A stretch of 64,000 nt of DNA. Source: Opitutaceae bacterium. GTDB lineage: Bacteria; Verrucomicrobiota; Verrucomicrobiia; Opitutales; Opitutaceae. The DNA is taken from the NCBI GenBank assembly GCA_018402455.1, contig JAGYIG010000007.1, forward strand, positions 1-64,000, given 5' to 3'. Of the stretch, positions 25,905 to 34,762 are shown piece after piece; within the stretch, counting starts at the first letter, position 1, and every line of letters starts with the position of its first letter. The notes beneath the pieces were generated by a model. It saw only the letters and a list, made by a program, of their open reading frames with translations. It did not search any database and was not told the origin of the DNA. The position numbers and the translations under genes were made by a program.

Positions 25905-28685
25905 CTATTGCCCGGCCTCGGGCAATGACTTCCCGTGCGTCGGGCTTTTGTTCGCTGGAGCGGATCGCCGGTCGAGCAGAGGCTGATACCGCCGGGCGAT
26001 CTTCTCCAGATCACCCGTGGCGTCCAACTGGTCTTCGGCGGGCACGAAGCGATGCTGCAGCATGGTCAAGGACTCGCGCAGGCCCGCTTCCAATTGCTTG
26101 GATTCCGTGATGTCCACAAAGGTAATGACCACCCCGTCGATGCGATTGCGCTGGGTGCGGTAGGGCATGATCCGCACCCGATAACAATCACCATCATGGG
26201 TGGAGACTTCGCTCTCCTTGAACACGAGGGTCCGGAGCACCTCGTGAGAATCCGCCGAGAGTTTCGGGTAATCGAGCCGACTGACCAGATCGGTCACGGG
26301 TCGACCCGCGTCGCCGGGAATCAACTTGATCAAACGGGTGGCCTCGACCGTGAACCGCCTGACCTGCAGGTCTTCATCCAGAAACAGGGCGGCTATTTCG
26401 GTGCTGTTGAGGAGGTTTTTCATGTCATCGCTCACCTTCGACAGCTCATCCAGCTTGGCCTGCAGCTCATGATTGACGGTCTGGAGTTCCTCGTTGATGG
26501 ACTGCATCTCTTCTTTCGAGGTGGTCAGTTCCTCGTTGGTGCTTTGCAGCTCCTCGTTGGTGCTTTGCAGTTCTTCATTGGTGCTTTGCAGCTCTTCCCG
26601 GGAGACCTGCATTTCCCCCCGCGCGATGGCCAAATCACTGCGGGCTTCCCGCAACGCTTCCGCCAGTTGCCGCGAATTTTCCGCGCCCGCGGCCGGGGCT
26701 TCACCACCGGACGCCTGTCGGTCCGCCGTATTCGCCGTCATCGGGCGGTCGTGAAAAACCACCAAACACATCCCTTTCATTTCCGGCGGTTCACTTAAGT
26801 TTTCGACATGCAGATCGACCAACCCGGAGGTGAGTCCTTCGATCTGGAGGTTGGTCATCTTCACCGGTTGGGGCTGACGCCGGGCCCGCGCAAAAGCTTC
26901 ATCCAAGGGGCCAGCCAGACCGGGGCGCGCCATGGCAAAGAGGTTTAAATTGGCCTTACCCGTGGCGGGCTCCAGATACTTCCCCGTTTTACCGCGGACG
27001 TAGATCAAATCCCCATCCTTGGTGGTCAATACCGCCGTCGGCGCGAAGCGGTGCAATAACAAGCCATCGCACAACGTTTGGATGTTGGGCGTTTGAAGGA
27101 CCGGCAAGGGGGGATCCACCGGGGCCAGACCGCGGGTCTGGGGAAGCTCCGCGGGAGGAGCACTCTTATCGCCCGCCCTCTCGGTATCCTGCACCCGCTG
27201 ATAGATCCGGTTTTTGCCGTCCTGCACGACAAAAAGTCGCGGGGTGTCTGCCACCGTCTCCGCTGTGCCCAGCACCAGTATCCCGTCAGGTTTTAAGCTG
27301 TAGTGGAAAAGGGAGAAAATTTTCCGCTGCAACGCCGCCTCCCAATAAATCAACACGTTGCGGCAGCTGATGACATCCAATTTGGTGAAGGGGGGATCCA
27401 TCGTCAGATTGTGCGGCGCAAAAACCACCATCTCCCGAATCTCTTTTCCCACGCGATACCGGTGATCTTCCGCCGTGAAGAACCGCTCCAAGCGAGACTC
27501 GGAAACGTCAGCTGCGATGTTGGTTGGGTAAACTCCTGCTCGCGCCTTGTCGATCGCATCCGCATCGAGGTCCGTGGCAAAAATCTGGAGGTCATAGTGC
27601 GCCGGGGGATTGAGGTCTTGCAGGACCTCCTGGAAAACGATCGCCAGCGAAAAAGCCTCCTCCCCAGTCGAGCAGGCCGGCACCCAGGCCCGCAGTTTCC
27701 CGCCGTCCGGAAATCGAGCCAGCAGATCGGGCAACGTCTCCCGTTTCAGGGTTTCCCACAATGAGGCATTTCGAAAGAAACTGGTTACCCCAATAAGGAG
27801 CTCCTTGAACAGAAGTTCCCCCTCGGCCCGATTGACTTGCAGGTAATGGGCGTAGTCGGTCATCCCCTTCAGCTGATGCAGTCCGATCCGCCGCTCAATC
27901 CGGCGCAAAAGGGTGCTGTTTTTATAGCCCGTGAAATCATGGCCCGTCTGCGCGCGCAGCAGCGTGATGATCCGGCGTAAGGCCCGCTGCCCTTCATCCG
28001 ACAATTCCGGGGCGTGAGCATCCCGATCCTTTGGCGCGGGAACGTGTTCAAGGTAGGAGCGGATCTTCGCCGGTAGATCCTCCACGGCCGCCACCACGTC
28101 CACCACCCCCGAATCGATCGCGTGACGGGGCATGCTATCGAACTTTGCCGATTCTGCCGATTGCACAAACACCGCGCCCCCGTGTGCCTTGACCGCGCGG
28201 ATCCCAAGCGCGCCATCAGATCCCATACCCGACAAAACGACCGCCAATCCCCAACGGTGCTGGTCTTCGGCCAATGACCGAAAAAACGCATCTATCGGCA
28301 GCCGTAATCCGTGCGGCTCCGATGGTTTCTGCAACTGCAGCCTCCCTTGGCGCACGAAGAGGTCAAAATCGGGCGGAATCACGTAGACGTGATTCGGCTC
28401 CACCCGTTCGCCATTGCCGATCAATTCGACCGGTAACCGACATTTTGAACCCAACAACTCCACCAAACTACTGGTTCGGTCGGGATCGAGATGCTGCACC
28501 ACCACAAACGCCAGCCCGCATCCCGCGTCGAATTTCGCCAGGAAGACCTCCATCGCCTCCAACCCCCCCGCCGATGCCCCGATCCCCACGATCGGAAAGC
28601 CTGTCGCCGCCACCAACTCGTCCGGAACGGAAGGGGTTGAGACGGTTGGCGATTTGGCGCCGGCAGAGGAGGGTGAGTTATTCAC
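25905..28685 (-). CDS. CheB-CheR-PAS fusion protein
   Basis: About 926 residues. CheB-type methylesterase domain first, with GIGASAGG (catalytic Ser38), VVQHLDP (His65) and SGMGSDG (Asp157), numbered from the GTG at 28685. Then the CheR methyltransferase: N-terminal helical part ending GVTSFFRNASLWETL, SAM-site ACSTGEEAFSLAI, FATDLDADAIDKA and ISCRNVLIYW. Then a region of about 120 residues, a long coiled coil with three exact LQSTNEE heptad repeats, and a C-terminal PAS domain. There is no receiver domain on CheB. Such fusions occur with hybrid kinases rather than in motility operons; the methylated target is unknown. The start is uncertain: the GTG at 28685 is used, a TTG at 28757 is the far limit. 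First gene of a pair with the PAS kinase. Confidence 0.9.
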   Translation of the reverse strand: MNNSPSSAGAKSPTVSTPSVPDELVAATGFPIVGIGASAGGLEAMEVFLAKFDAGCGLAFVVVQHLDPDRTSSLVELLGSKCRLPVELIGNGERVEPNHVYVIPPDFDLFVRQGRLQLQKPSEPHGLRLPIDAFFRSLAEDQHRWGLAVVLSGMGSDGALGIRAVKAHGGAVFVQSAESAKFDSMPRHAIDSGVVDVVAAVEDLPAKIRSYLEHVPAPKDRDAHAPELSDEGQRALRRIITLLRAQTGHDFTGYKNSTLLRRIERRIGLHQLKGMTDYAHYLQVNRAEGELLFKELLIGVTSFFRNASLWETLKRETLPDLLARFPDGGKLRAWVPACSTGEEAFSLAIVFQEVLQDLNPPAHYDLQIFATDLDADAIDKARAGVYPTNIAADVSESRLERFFTAEDHRYRVGKEIREMVVFAPHNLTMDPPFTKLDVISCRNVLIYWEAALQRKIFSLFHYSLKPDGILVLGTAETVADTPRLFVVQDGKNRIYQRVQDTERAGDKSAPPAELPQTRGLAPVDPPLPVLQTPNIQTLCDGLLLHRFAPTAVLTTKDGDLIYVRGKTGKYLEPATGKANLNLFAMARPGLAGPLDEAFARARRQPQPVKMTNLQIEGLTSGLVDLHVENLSEPPEMKGMCLVVFHDRPMTANTADRQASGGEAPAAGAENSRQLAEALREARSDLAIARGEMQVSREELQSTNEELQSTNEELQSTNEELTTSKEEMQSINEELQTVNHELQAKLDELSKVSDDMKNLLNSTEIAALFLDEDLQVRRFTVEATRLIKLIPGDAGRPVTDLVSRLDYPKLSADSHEVLRTLVFKESEVSTHDGDCYRVRIMPYRTQRNRIDGVVITFVDITESKQLEAGLRESLTMLQHRFVPAEDQLDATGDLEKIARRYQPLLDRRSAPANKSPTHGKSLPEAGQ
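26526..26588 (-). repeat. Three tandem 21-bp repeats encoding the CheB-CheR coiled coil
   Basis: Three consecutive 21-bp units (26526-26546, 26547-26567, 26568-26588) that differ at only a few positions. Each encodes the heptad LQSTNEE or its register variant, followed by a decayed fourth unit. The repeat lengthens the coiled coil by whole heptads, so it is a coding repeat and could vary in copy number. Confidence 0.85.
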
Positions 28686-28919
28686 GGGGATAAGCTTGCA
28701 CGGCCGTCTGCTCCCAACCTCCAACGAGCAAGGCGAAACGGCCTGATCTTGTCTCAATCGGGAATTCGAGGAATTCCAACACGATCGCTATGCTAAACCT
28801 TGTCGCGGTGAGCCGCGATACAAATCACTCCCCCTCCCATCGCCCGTTAAACGCCCTGGGGGGCTGCGGTTGCGCCCGGTTCCCGGCGCTGATTGTCCCG
28901 TCCCTAAGCCCTGCGGCCA

Positions 28920-29174
28920 CTAACCTTGTTGGGCAACCAGCTCCGCGAGCGCGGCCTCGTCAACGTCGCCCTTGACGGTGTTGAGCTGCTGCACCACACC
29001 CACCCGGTCGTCGGCCTTGGCGGTCGAGATCTCGATCATCCAGTCCTGCGTGTCCGGATCGTTGCAGAGCAAATCATCCGCCCAAGCAATGACCTCGGCG
29101 GGATCTACCCGGCCTTCGGTCAGGCCTTTGACGTAGGCGGCTGCAAGCGTGGCATAGTTCGGAGTCGAGGACAT
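28920..29174 (-). CDS. Small hypothetical protein
   Basis: 84 residues, not recognised. It is predicted mostly helical and acidic (many Asp/Glu, e.g. VDPAEVIAWADDLLCNDPDT), with no signal peptide, membrane segment or metal motif; a single Cys. The start at 29174 (MSSTPNYATLAAAYVKGL) has AGGGG very close upstream; in-frame GTG codons at 29186 and 29237 would add 4 or 21 residues of less regular sequence. It stands alone between the divergent CheB-CheR gene region and the BNR propeller gene. Confidence 0.6.
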   Translation of the reverse strand: MSSTPNYATLAAAYVKGLTEGRVDPAEVIAWADDLLCNDPDTQDWMIEISTAKADDRVGVVQQLNTVKGDVDEAALAELVAQQG

Positions 29175-29370
29175 GCCCCTAAGCACGTCAAAATTCCCCG
29201 CCGTGTAAAGATCAGGAATTGGCGCTGTCGTCCGCACGGCTCCCCTGCCTCCCTACCCCTCGCTTGCGGCGCCGGATGCACCGACCCGGCTTCGAGCACC
29301 CGACCTGCCCAGACAAATTGATGACGGCGCGGGTTGCCGGGCTCAGCGATCATCCCTACCCTTCGCCCTC

Positions 29371-31119
29371 GTGCCGCTCACCCTGAATTCGCTGATCCCC
29401 CTTGTTCTGTTCTCGCTCACCGCTGGCCTGCTCACCGGCCGCGAGGTCCCACCCCCCGCCAGCGCCTACATCCAGCAGCTGGCCGCGCACCCGCAGAACG
29501 ACTCGATTCTCTATGCGGCCACCCAGGGCAGCGGGCTCTACCGTTCGATCGACGCCGGCGACCAGTGGACCGATATCAGCCCCGCCTCCGAATTGCGCCA
29601 CGCCAACATTCTTGTCTTTGACCCGAGCAATCCCTCCCGTCTCTTCACCGGCGGCCGTGACTCCGGCCTGTGGCAATCGGAGGACGGCGGCGACACGTGG
29701 GCCCACGTCGCCTGGGGCGATCACAGTATCCTCAGCCTCGTGGTGGACCCCCGGGATCCCCAAAAGCTCCTCGTGCTCACCCCCGACGGAGTCCACCGCA
29801 GTTCGACCGGTGCCGCCGGACCGTGGACCCACGTTTTTGACTACCCTAGATTTGTGGCGGAGAAGATGACGGTTCCTTGGCCCAACCCCGATTGGTCCAT
29901 TCAATTCAACCGTTTTCAACACCTCACCCTCGACCCGCACGATCCTGACACCCTTTACCTCGGTGGGCGTTGGGAGGGCGGTTATCACCGCAGTTCCGAT
30001 GGCGGCGACACGTGGCACCACGAACGCATCGGCCCTATTTTCCGCCGGGGTGATCGCATCGTCGTCGACCCCGTATCGCCCCACGTGCTCTACGCGGAGA
30101 CCCACCACCAAGGCATGTTCAAATCCTACAACCGCGGTCAAAGTTGGGTGTCGTCCAGCGCGGGACTCGCGCCGCAAAAACGTACCCCGCACTATGGCGC
30201 AGTTCTCATCAGCGGCTCCGCGTTCGACCCACAAAATTCCGCCACGCTCTATGCAGGCAGCGACTACTCAAATTGGAAAACCACCGACGCCGGTAAGAGC
30301 TGGCAGGAACTTGATGCATCACTCACCTGCGAATTTGCCCGGAGTTTCCTGGTGACGGCCACCGCGGTCTACGCAGGCACCAATGTCGGCGTGTATCGTT
30401 CGGTCGACGAAGGCAGAACTTGGACGCCCTGCAATCAGGGCTTTCCGGTTCGCAAAATCCTCGCCACCACATCGGGCTCGGTCGCCGGCCAAGCGTTTGA
30501 ATTCGCCGTTGCGGCGGGCCGTCCCGCCGTCTTCCGGCGTGCGCTCGACGCCGCCAGCGATTGGGTATCCATCTCATGGTTACTCTACGAGAATGCCACC
30601 GGGATTCGCTTCGAGCCCGACTCCGAGACTCTCGTCATCACCACGCCCAACGGCGAGCGCCGCAGCGCCGACGGCGGCCTGCGCTGGGATGTCGCCCCCA
30701 CTGTCTACGCGCCCCAGCCCCTGGCCTTCCCGCTCCCGCCGACGCCCTCCCCCGTCACCCCCGCCGACGAAACCCTGCGCATCCCGTTGGCCCTTCACGG
30801 CGCCCCCCGGCCCGACGATACGCTCGTCGATTCATGGTATCAACGCCCCCCCTACATCGCGCTCGCTCTCGTCGGACCCGGTTATCCGGAAGACGGCAGC
30901 ACGCCGCTATGGACCGGCCACTGGGACACCCAACTGGCCGGGATTTTGGAACTGCCCGCCACGGCCCTGCCTCCCGGCACCACCGGCATCATTCGCGCCG
31001 AAGTTCGGGATTTTCAATACGGCACCCGCGTGGGGTCGGCTCCTCTCGCCCATCAGGGTCCGCACATCATCTCGCTCGACCTCCACTCCGACTTTTCGCC
31101 CCCTGCGCAACTACCATGA
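29371..31119 (+). CDS. Secreted BNR/sortilin-type beta-propeller protein
   Basis: 582 residues. The GTG start gives a signal peptide (about 1-23, LIPLVLFSLTAGLLTG). Several BNR (Asp-box) repeats follow: GLYRSIDAGDQWTDI, GLWQSEDGGDTWAHV, GYHRSSDGGDTWHHE, GMFKSYNRGQSWVSS, NWKTTDAGKSWQELD and GVYRSVDEGRTWTPC, spaced about 50 residues apart as propeller blades over residues 40-350. The C-terminal third (about 430-575) is a different, Pro-rich beta domain. Asp-box propellers occur in sialidases, sortilin-like receptors and photosystem assembly factors, but no catalytic residues can be assigned, so a binding or scaffold role is as likely as hydrolysis. The stop overlaps the VOC gene start (ATGA), indicating translational coupling. 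Confidence 0.85.
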   Translation: MPLTLNSLIPLVLFSLTAGLLTGREVPPPASAYIQQLAAHPQNDSILYAATQGSGLYRSIDAGDQWTDISPASELRHANILVFDPSNPSRLFTGGRDSGLWQSEDGGDTWAHVAWGDHSILSLVVDPRDPQKLLVLTPDGVHRSSTGAAGPWTHVFDYPRFVAEKMTVPWPNPDWSIQFNRFQHLTLDPHDPDTLYLGGRWEGGYHRSSDGGDTWHHERIGPIFRRGDRIVVDPVSPHVLYAETHHQGMFKSYNRGQSWVSSSAGLAPQKRTPHYGAVLISGSAFDPQNSATLYAGSDYSNWKTTDAGKSWQELDASLTCEFARSFLVTATAVYAGTNVGVYRSVDEGRTWTPCNQGFPVRKILATTSGSVAGQAFEFAVAAGRPAVFRRALDAASDWVSISWLLYENATGIRFEPDSETLVITTPNGERRSADGGLRWDVAPTVYAPQPLAFPLPPTPSPVTPADETLRIPLALHGAPRPDDTLVDSWYQRPPYIALALVGPGYPEDGSTPLWTGHWDTQLAGILELPATALPPGTTGIIRAEVRDFQYGTRVGSAPLAHQGPHIISLDLHSDFSPPAQLP

Positions 31120-31568
31120 AAATCGAACACATCGCCTACAACGTGGCCGACCCCGTAGCCGTCGCGGATTGGTATTGCACCCACCTCGGCCTGCGGATTG
31201 CCCGCCACCTGCCGGATCCCGTGCAGTGCCACTTTCTCGCCGATGAGGCGACGACAGTGCTGGAGATCTACTGCCATCCGTCCGATCAAGTGCCCGACTA
31301 CGCCAACTGGGACCCCCTGCTCCTGCACCTGGCGTTTACGAGCGAGAACCCCGGCATCGATGCCTCCCGCCTCATCATCGCCGGAGCCACCCCGGTCTCG
31401 GAGGACCACTTTGACGATGGCTCGCACCTCATCATGCTGCGCGACCCTTGGGGCCTTGCCCTCCAACTGTGCAAACGCGGGACCCCGCTCCTGAGCCCAA
31501 GCGGACCCCTCCCTGCCGCGGTCCCGGATAAAATGAGCCGGCCCGCCGACCGTTCGCATGAAACTTGA
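31116..31568 (+). CDS. VOC (glyoxalase/bleomycin-resistance fold) protein
   Basis: 150 residues: the paired beta-alpha-beta-beta-beta modules of the vicinal oxygen chelate superfamily. The N-terminal MKIEHIAYNVADPVAVADWY and the second module HLAFTSENPGIDASRL ... LRDPWGLALQL are typical. Candidate metal ligands are His5, the Glu of LEIYCH and the His of LLHLAF; the usual final Glu is replaced by Gln (LALQL), so metal binding may be altered. The reaction is unknown. It overlaps the BNR gene by 4 nt upstream and the RsuA gene by 11 nt downstream, so the three form one operon. Confidence 0.88.
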   Translation: MKIEHIAYNVADPVAVADWYCTHLGLRIARHLPDPVQCHFLADEATTVLEIYCHPSDQVPDYANWDPLLLHLAFTSENPGIDASRLIIAGATPVSEDHFDDGSHLIMLRDPWGLALQLCKRGTPLLSPSGPLPAAVPDKMSRPADRSHET

Positions 31569-32229
31569 TCGCCTGATCGGCAAACACCACTCCATCGGTC
31601 GCACTCAGGCGCGGCGACACATTTTGGCCGGCCGCGTGACTGTTGACGGACACCCCACCCGTGAACGGGACATCGAAGTGGACCGATTTGCCCAAGTCGC
31701 TCTCGATGGTGCGGTGGTCCAATTGGCCGCCCGCCGCCTGCGCTTGATGCTGCATAAACCCATCGGCGTCATCAGCGCGACCAAAGATTCCCAACACCGC
31801 ACGGTCCTCGACCTCATTGATGATCCCGACAAACGCACCCTCCACCTCGTCGGACGCCTCGACCTCAACACCTCCGGACTGGTGCTGCTCACCAACGACG
31901 GTCGTTGGTCCAAGGCCCTCATGCACCCCGATCACAAGGTGCCGAAGACCTATCACGTCACGAGCCACGAACCCATTCCGAGCAGCGCGCCGGCACAATT
32001 CCTCACCGGATTTTATTTCGAGCCCGAAGGCCTCACCACCCTGCCGGCCAAACTGGAGATACGGACCGACCACACCGCGCGCGTCACCCTCCACGAAGGC
32101 CGCTACCGGCAAATCCGTCGAATGTTTCATCGGCTGGGCTGCCAAGTAACCGCCCTCCACCGAGTAAGCATTGGCCCCTTCAAGCTGCCGACCGATCTCC
32201 CGCCGGGGCAGTGGCGATCTTTGAGCTGA
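31558..32229 (+). CDS. RsuA/RluB/E/F-family rRNA pseudouridine synthase
   Basis: 223 residues. Converts a uridine in rRNA to pseudouridine. An N-terminal S4 RNA-binding domain (about 1-60: KLDRLIGKHHSIGRTQARRHIL) is followed by the catalytic domain with GRLDLNTSGLVLLTNDG, whose Asp is the nucleophile, and the conserved EGRYRQIRRMFHRLG near the C-terminus. The presence of S4 and the GRLDLxTSGL form place it in the RsuA-like branch; the length is closest to RsuA (16S position 516), but RluE/RluF cannot be excluded. Third gene of the BNR-VOC operon. A weak hairpin at 32322-32339 may terminate it. Confidence 0.92.
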   Translation: MKLDRLIGKHHSIGRTQARRHILAGRVTVDGHPTRERDIEVDRFAQVALDGAVVQLAARRLRLMLHKPIGVISATKDSQHRTVLDLIDDPDKRTLHLVGRLDLNTSGLVLLTNDGRWSKALMHPDHKVPKTYHVTSHEPIPSSAPAQFLTGFYFEPEGLTTLPAKLEIRTDHTARVTLHEGRYRQIRRMFHRLGCQVTALHRVSIGPFKLPTDLPPGQWRSLS

Positions 32230-32321
32230 GCAAAGCCTCAAACCGCAACGGGTATTTCACAAAAAAACTCCAAGGGCTTTAGCTCATCGGCCCAATAGCC
32301 CGATTACTTCATTACAAAATT

Positions 32322-32339
32322 AGCCCACCCAAACGGGCT
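32322..32339 (+). terminator. Weak hairpin downstream of the pseudouridine synthase gene
   Basis: AGCCC / GGGCT, a 5-bp stem with an 8-nt loop followed by TATTTGGATT. The stem is short and the U-run poor. It lies 93 bp past the stop codon, so termination here is possible rather than likely. Confidence 0.4.
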
Positions 32340-32430
32340 TATTTGGATTGAAAAAATTCCCCCACCCTGCATCCTATGTTCAGTCGGACGATTCGCCCGA
32401 CAAGGGGTCTGAAAAATGGCTCCAAAAAAA

Positions 32431-32458
32431 GACCGCCGGACGTTTACGCCCGGCGGTC
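32431..32458 (-). terminator. Terminator of the CIA30 gene (possibly bidirectional)
   Basis: GACCGCCGG / CCGGCGGTC, a perfect 9-bp stem with a 10-nt loop. On the minus strand it is followed by seven U residues; on the plus strand by GUUGUUUU. It can therefore end transcripts arriving from both convergent sides. Confidence 0.85.
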
Positions 32459-32570
32459 GTTGTTTTAAGCGGCGTGCGCACCCCGCTGACGAAACCTTCG
32501 CAAGACGCCAAAAACGAGCCGATCAATCAGTGGCTCTGCGGCACCTATCCTCCGGTTACAGGTCCCGCAG

Positions 32571-33161
32571 TCACGCGTCCACTTTCCCTCCGGAAATCGC
32601 CTTGATCCAATCAATATCGATGGCAAATCCCCCAGGGGTTTTATCCCCGAGCAAAATGCCAATCGAGCGGGTCTGACCCGGATCCAAGGGCGGCGCATCT
32701 CGTACCGTGCGTCCTCTCCAACCGGCGGCAAAATCCGCCAATGGAAGCACGAAAGTCTGCCATTGCCCGAGCTTGGTCGTGAACTCAGCACTGTAATCAG
32801 GCGCGCGCCACCCGTTCGACATCCGCATCCGCAACTGATACACCCGCCCGTCGCCCTTAACCCGAATCATGATCGCCCGGGCTTCGGACAGATCCGGAAA
32901 CTGACCCGCGGCCCGCACGGACGCAAAGCCGCCATTATTTTCCAAGGACAATCGTCCGCTGAACCGCACAACCCCATCGTCGACCCGATCTAACCCACTA
33001 TTGGAGATCCCGCCCATGACGCTGTCGTTCACGATCTGCCAATTCAGCGAAACGCGCCCCCGGTCAAACGTCTCGATTACGGTCTCGGCGCGCAGAAATC
33101 CCGCCCCCAGACACATCATGACCGTGGCGGAAAGCAGCCCACCTTTGAACCGATTTTGCAT
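32571..33161 (-). CDS. CIA30-family secreted protein
   Basis: 196 residues. Signal peptide 1-25 (ending GAGFLRAE). The rest is a single CIA30 (complex I intermediate-associated protein 30/NDUFAF1-like) galactose-binding-type beta-sandwich: the signature WQIVNDSVMGGISNS (about 41-55), FSGRLSLENNGGFASVRA (about 67-84), and the closing SIGILLGDKTPGGFAIDIDWIKA. In mitochondria the family helps assemble complex I; bacterial members are mostly uncharacterised, and export to the periplasm here argues for another binding role. Alone in its transcription unit. Confidence 0.88.
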   Translation of the reverse strand: MQNRFKGGLLSATVMMCLGAGFLRAETVIETFDRGRVSLNWQIVNDSVMGGISNSGLDRVDDGVVRFSGRLSLENNGGFASVRAAGQFPDLSEARAIMIRVKGDGRVYQLRMRMSNGWRAPDYSAEFTTKLGQWQTFVLPLADFAAGWRGRTVRDAPPLDPGQTRSIGILLGDKTPGGFAIDIDWIKAISGGKVDA

Positions 33162-33259
33162 CGGTCAAGATGCTCCAAAATGGAGTTCCGTCAAACCACC
33201 GACCGACCCAATGGGCCTTAACCCATGATACCTCAATCCCTAGACGGAAAATGGCTGGT

Positions 33260-34135
33260 TTACGTCAGAAAATACCGCTGCTTCCAACCAAGCGTCTCCC
33301 GTAGTCGACGATTTGATAGGAGCGATTCCCGTCCCGTAAATTCCTGCCGTAAATCGTTCACCCCGGGTAAGTGCTTGGCAATTAACTCAGCGGAAGGCCG
33401 ATCGGAAGAGGAGTCATCCGCCGCCAGAATGATCGGCTGGCAACCGAGACCGTCGGTTTCAATGGCGAGCTGACAAGCCGACGCGACATCCCGCACGTCG
33501 ATGTAGGACCACAGAATGCGCAGTCGCTCGGCGGTGTTGGCAAAGCCGGCTTTGACCGTGGCGTGGGCTTCCGGCGTCAAAATGTTCCCCAACCGAAACG
33601 ACACGATTTGCATCCCCGTGCGGCGGTGAAAAGATTCAGCGGTGACTTCGTTGATCACCTTGGACAAACCGTAGGCGTCTTCGGGTAGCTGCGGGTGCGC
33701 CTCATCAACCGGCAGGTATTGGGGTTCAAAAAAGTCGCTGGCAAAACAAAGGCCATAGGAGGCCTCGCTTGAAGCTAGGACCACTTTCGTGATGCCAAGG
33801 ATCGCGCAGGCTTCCAGCACGTTGTAGGTGGAGGTCGTATTCACCCGAAACACCTCATCGTTCGGCCAACGATGTGCGTTGGGAATCGCCCCGAAATGGA
33901 TCACCCCGTCGTAGGGAGCGCGGTTGTCCGTGCCGAATGGTGACAGCGCCGTAATCACTTGGCCGGCGTGGGTGAGGTCCGTTTTGATCGTTCGGCAGAG
34001 CGGATTCGGGGGTAACTGCGAATCGAGATTTACCACTTCGTAGCCCTGCTCAACGAGGTGCTTGACCACCCAATGTCCAGCCATGCCACTGCCCCCGGTC
34101 ACTGCGATCCGTTTCTGAGAAGAAGAATTTGTCAT
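33260..34135 (-). CDS. NAD-dependent epimerase/dehydratase (extended SDR)
   Basis: 291 residues. Rossmann loop VTGGSGMAG (about residues 12-20), an acidic residue in NLDSQ at the end of strand 2 (favouring NAD), and the catalytic YGLSK (Y-x3-K) after a Ser-rich SSEASYG stretch. Extended SDRs act on nucleotide sugars or sugar acids. The short size, and the overall resemblance to uronate dehydrogenases and GalE-like epimerases, leave the substrate open. Start at 34135 (MTNSSSQKRIAVTGG); a 12-codon upstream extension is possible. Divergent from the first DoxX-like gene with 177 bp between. Confidence 0.88.
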   Translation of the reverse strand: MTNSSSQKRIAVTGGSGMAGHWVVKHLVEQGYEVVNLDSQLPPNPLCRTIKTDLTHAGQVITALSPFGTDNRAPYDGVIHFGAIPNAHRWPNDEVFRVNTTSTYNVLEACAILGITKVVLASSEASYGLCFASDFFEPQYLPVDEAHPQLPEDAYGLSKVINEVTAESFHRRTGMQIVSFRLGNILTPEAHATVKAGFANTAERLRILWSYIDVRDVASACQLAIETDGLGCQPIILAADDSSSDRPSAELIAKHLPGVNDLRQEFTGRESLLSNRRLRETLGWKQRYFLT

Positions 34136-34312
34136 CGCCAGAGCAGTAACCGCGGGCCGAGCGGATATCAAGCGATTGGCATGGTCCCACTACTGAGGAC
34201 GGTTTTCAATGGCGGGACTGAACGCGGCGCCCACTCAGAGTCAGATGACTGAGCGAGTGCGTCTCACATGGTAGCACGCTGGTTAATTGTGCCGTAACTC
34301 TGGCTCAAACCA

Positions 34313-34762
34313 ATGAGTTCGGGGCAAGCGTTGATCTCGCCAAGGGTTGGCCTTGGCCGCTCTGGCGGGAAAGATTTTGCGAGTCCCCCCCTTGTTTCAC
34401 CTTCTGAGCGGTGTCATGGTCCCCTTCTGAATATAGAAAACTTCCTCATCTGGTTCAGTGCGGTCTCGTTCATTTTTTTCGGTGCCGCCTGCTTTGGGTC
34501 ATCCGCGATGCAACTCGAGTATGCTCGCTACGGACTTGCGCAGTTTCGCCCGGTGGTGGGCGCCTTGCAACTACTGGGGGCGGCCGGGCTGATCGCAGGG
34601 TTGATGCTGCCCTGGGCGGGTCAAGTCGCCGCTGGAGGACTCGCCCTGATGATGCTGTTGGGGGTCAGGGTGCGGATTAAAATTAAAGATACCCTGTTAC
34701 AGACGCTCCCGGCGTTAGGCTACCTAATCCTGAACCTCTACCTCTTCCTCACCGCCTACTGA
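34313..34762 (+). CDS. DoxX-like membrane protein (a)
   Basis: 149 residues with four hydrophobic segments over about 43-148 (NFLIWFSAVSFIFFGAACFG, VVGALQLLGAAGLIAGLMLP, VAAGGLALMMLLGVRVRI, LPALGYLILNLYLFLTAY), the DoxX/DUF-type four-helix layout. The first 40 residues are polar with no clear domain, so translation may begin later; the ATG at 34313 has no Shine-Dalgarno sequence. Shared blocks with the next gene (YARYGL..., VGAL..., RIKIKD...LPAL) show the two are paralogues. Its 3' end overlaps that gene's 3' end by 7 bp on the opposite strand. Function unknown. Confidence 0.72.
   Translation: MSSGQALISPRVGLGRSGGKDFASPPLVSPSERCHGPLLNIENFLIWFSAVSFIFFGAACFGSSAMQLEYARYGLAQFRPVVGALQLLGAAGLIAGLMLPWAGQVAAGGLALMMLLGVRVRIKIKDTLLQTLPALGYLILNLYLFLTAY

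Larger units (their letters stand above)
32230..32570. other. Intergenic region between convergent genes
   Basis: 341 bp between the RsuA-type gene (plus) and the CIA30 gene (minus). It is AT-richer than the surroundings and holds two hairpins (32322-32339 and 32431-32458), described separately. No credible open reading frame, promoter or tRNA is seen; short open frames here lack initiation signals. Confidence 0.7.

Noticed and set aside
26526..26588. Regularly spaced repeats that could suggest a CRISPR array
   Set aside because: The three 21-bp units are contiguous with no spacers and encode a coiled-coil heptad in frame.
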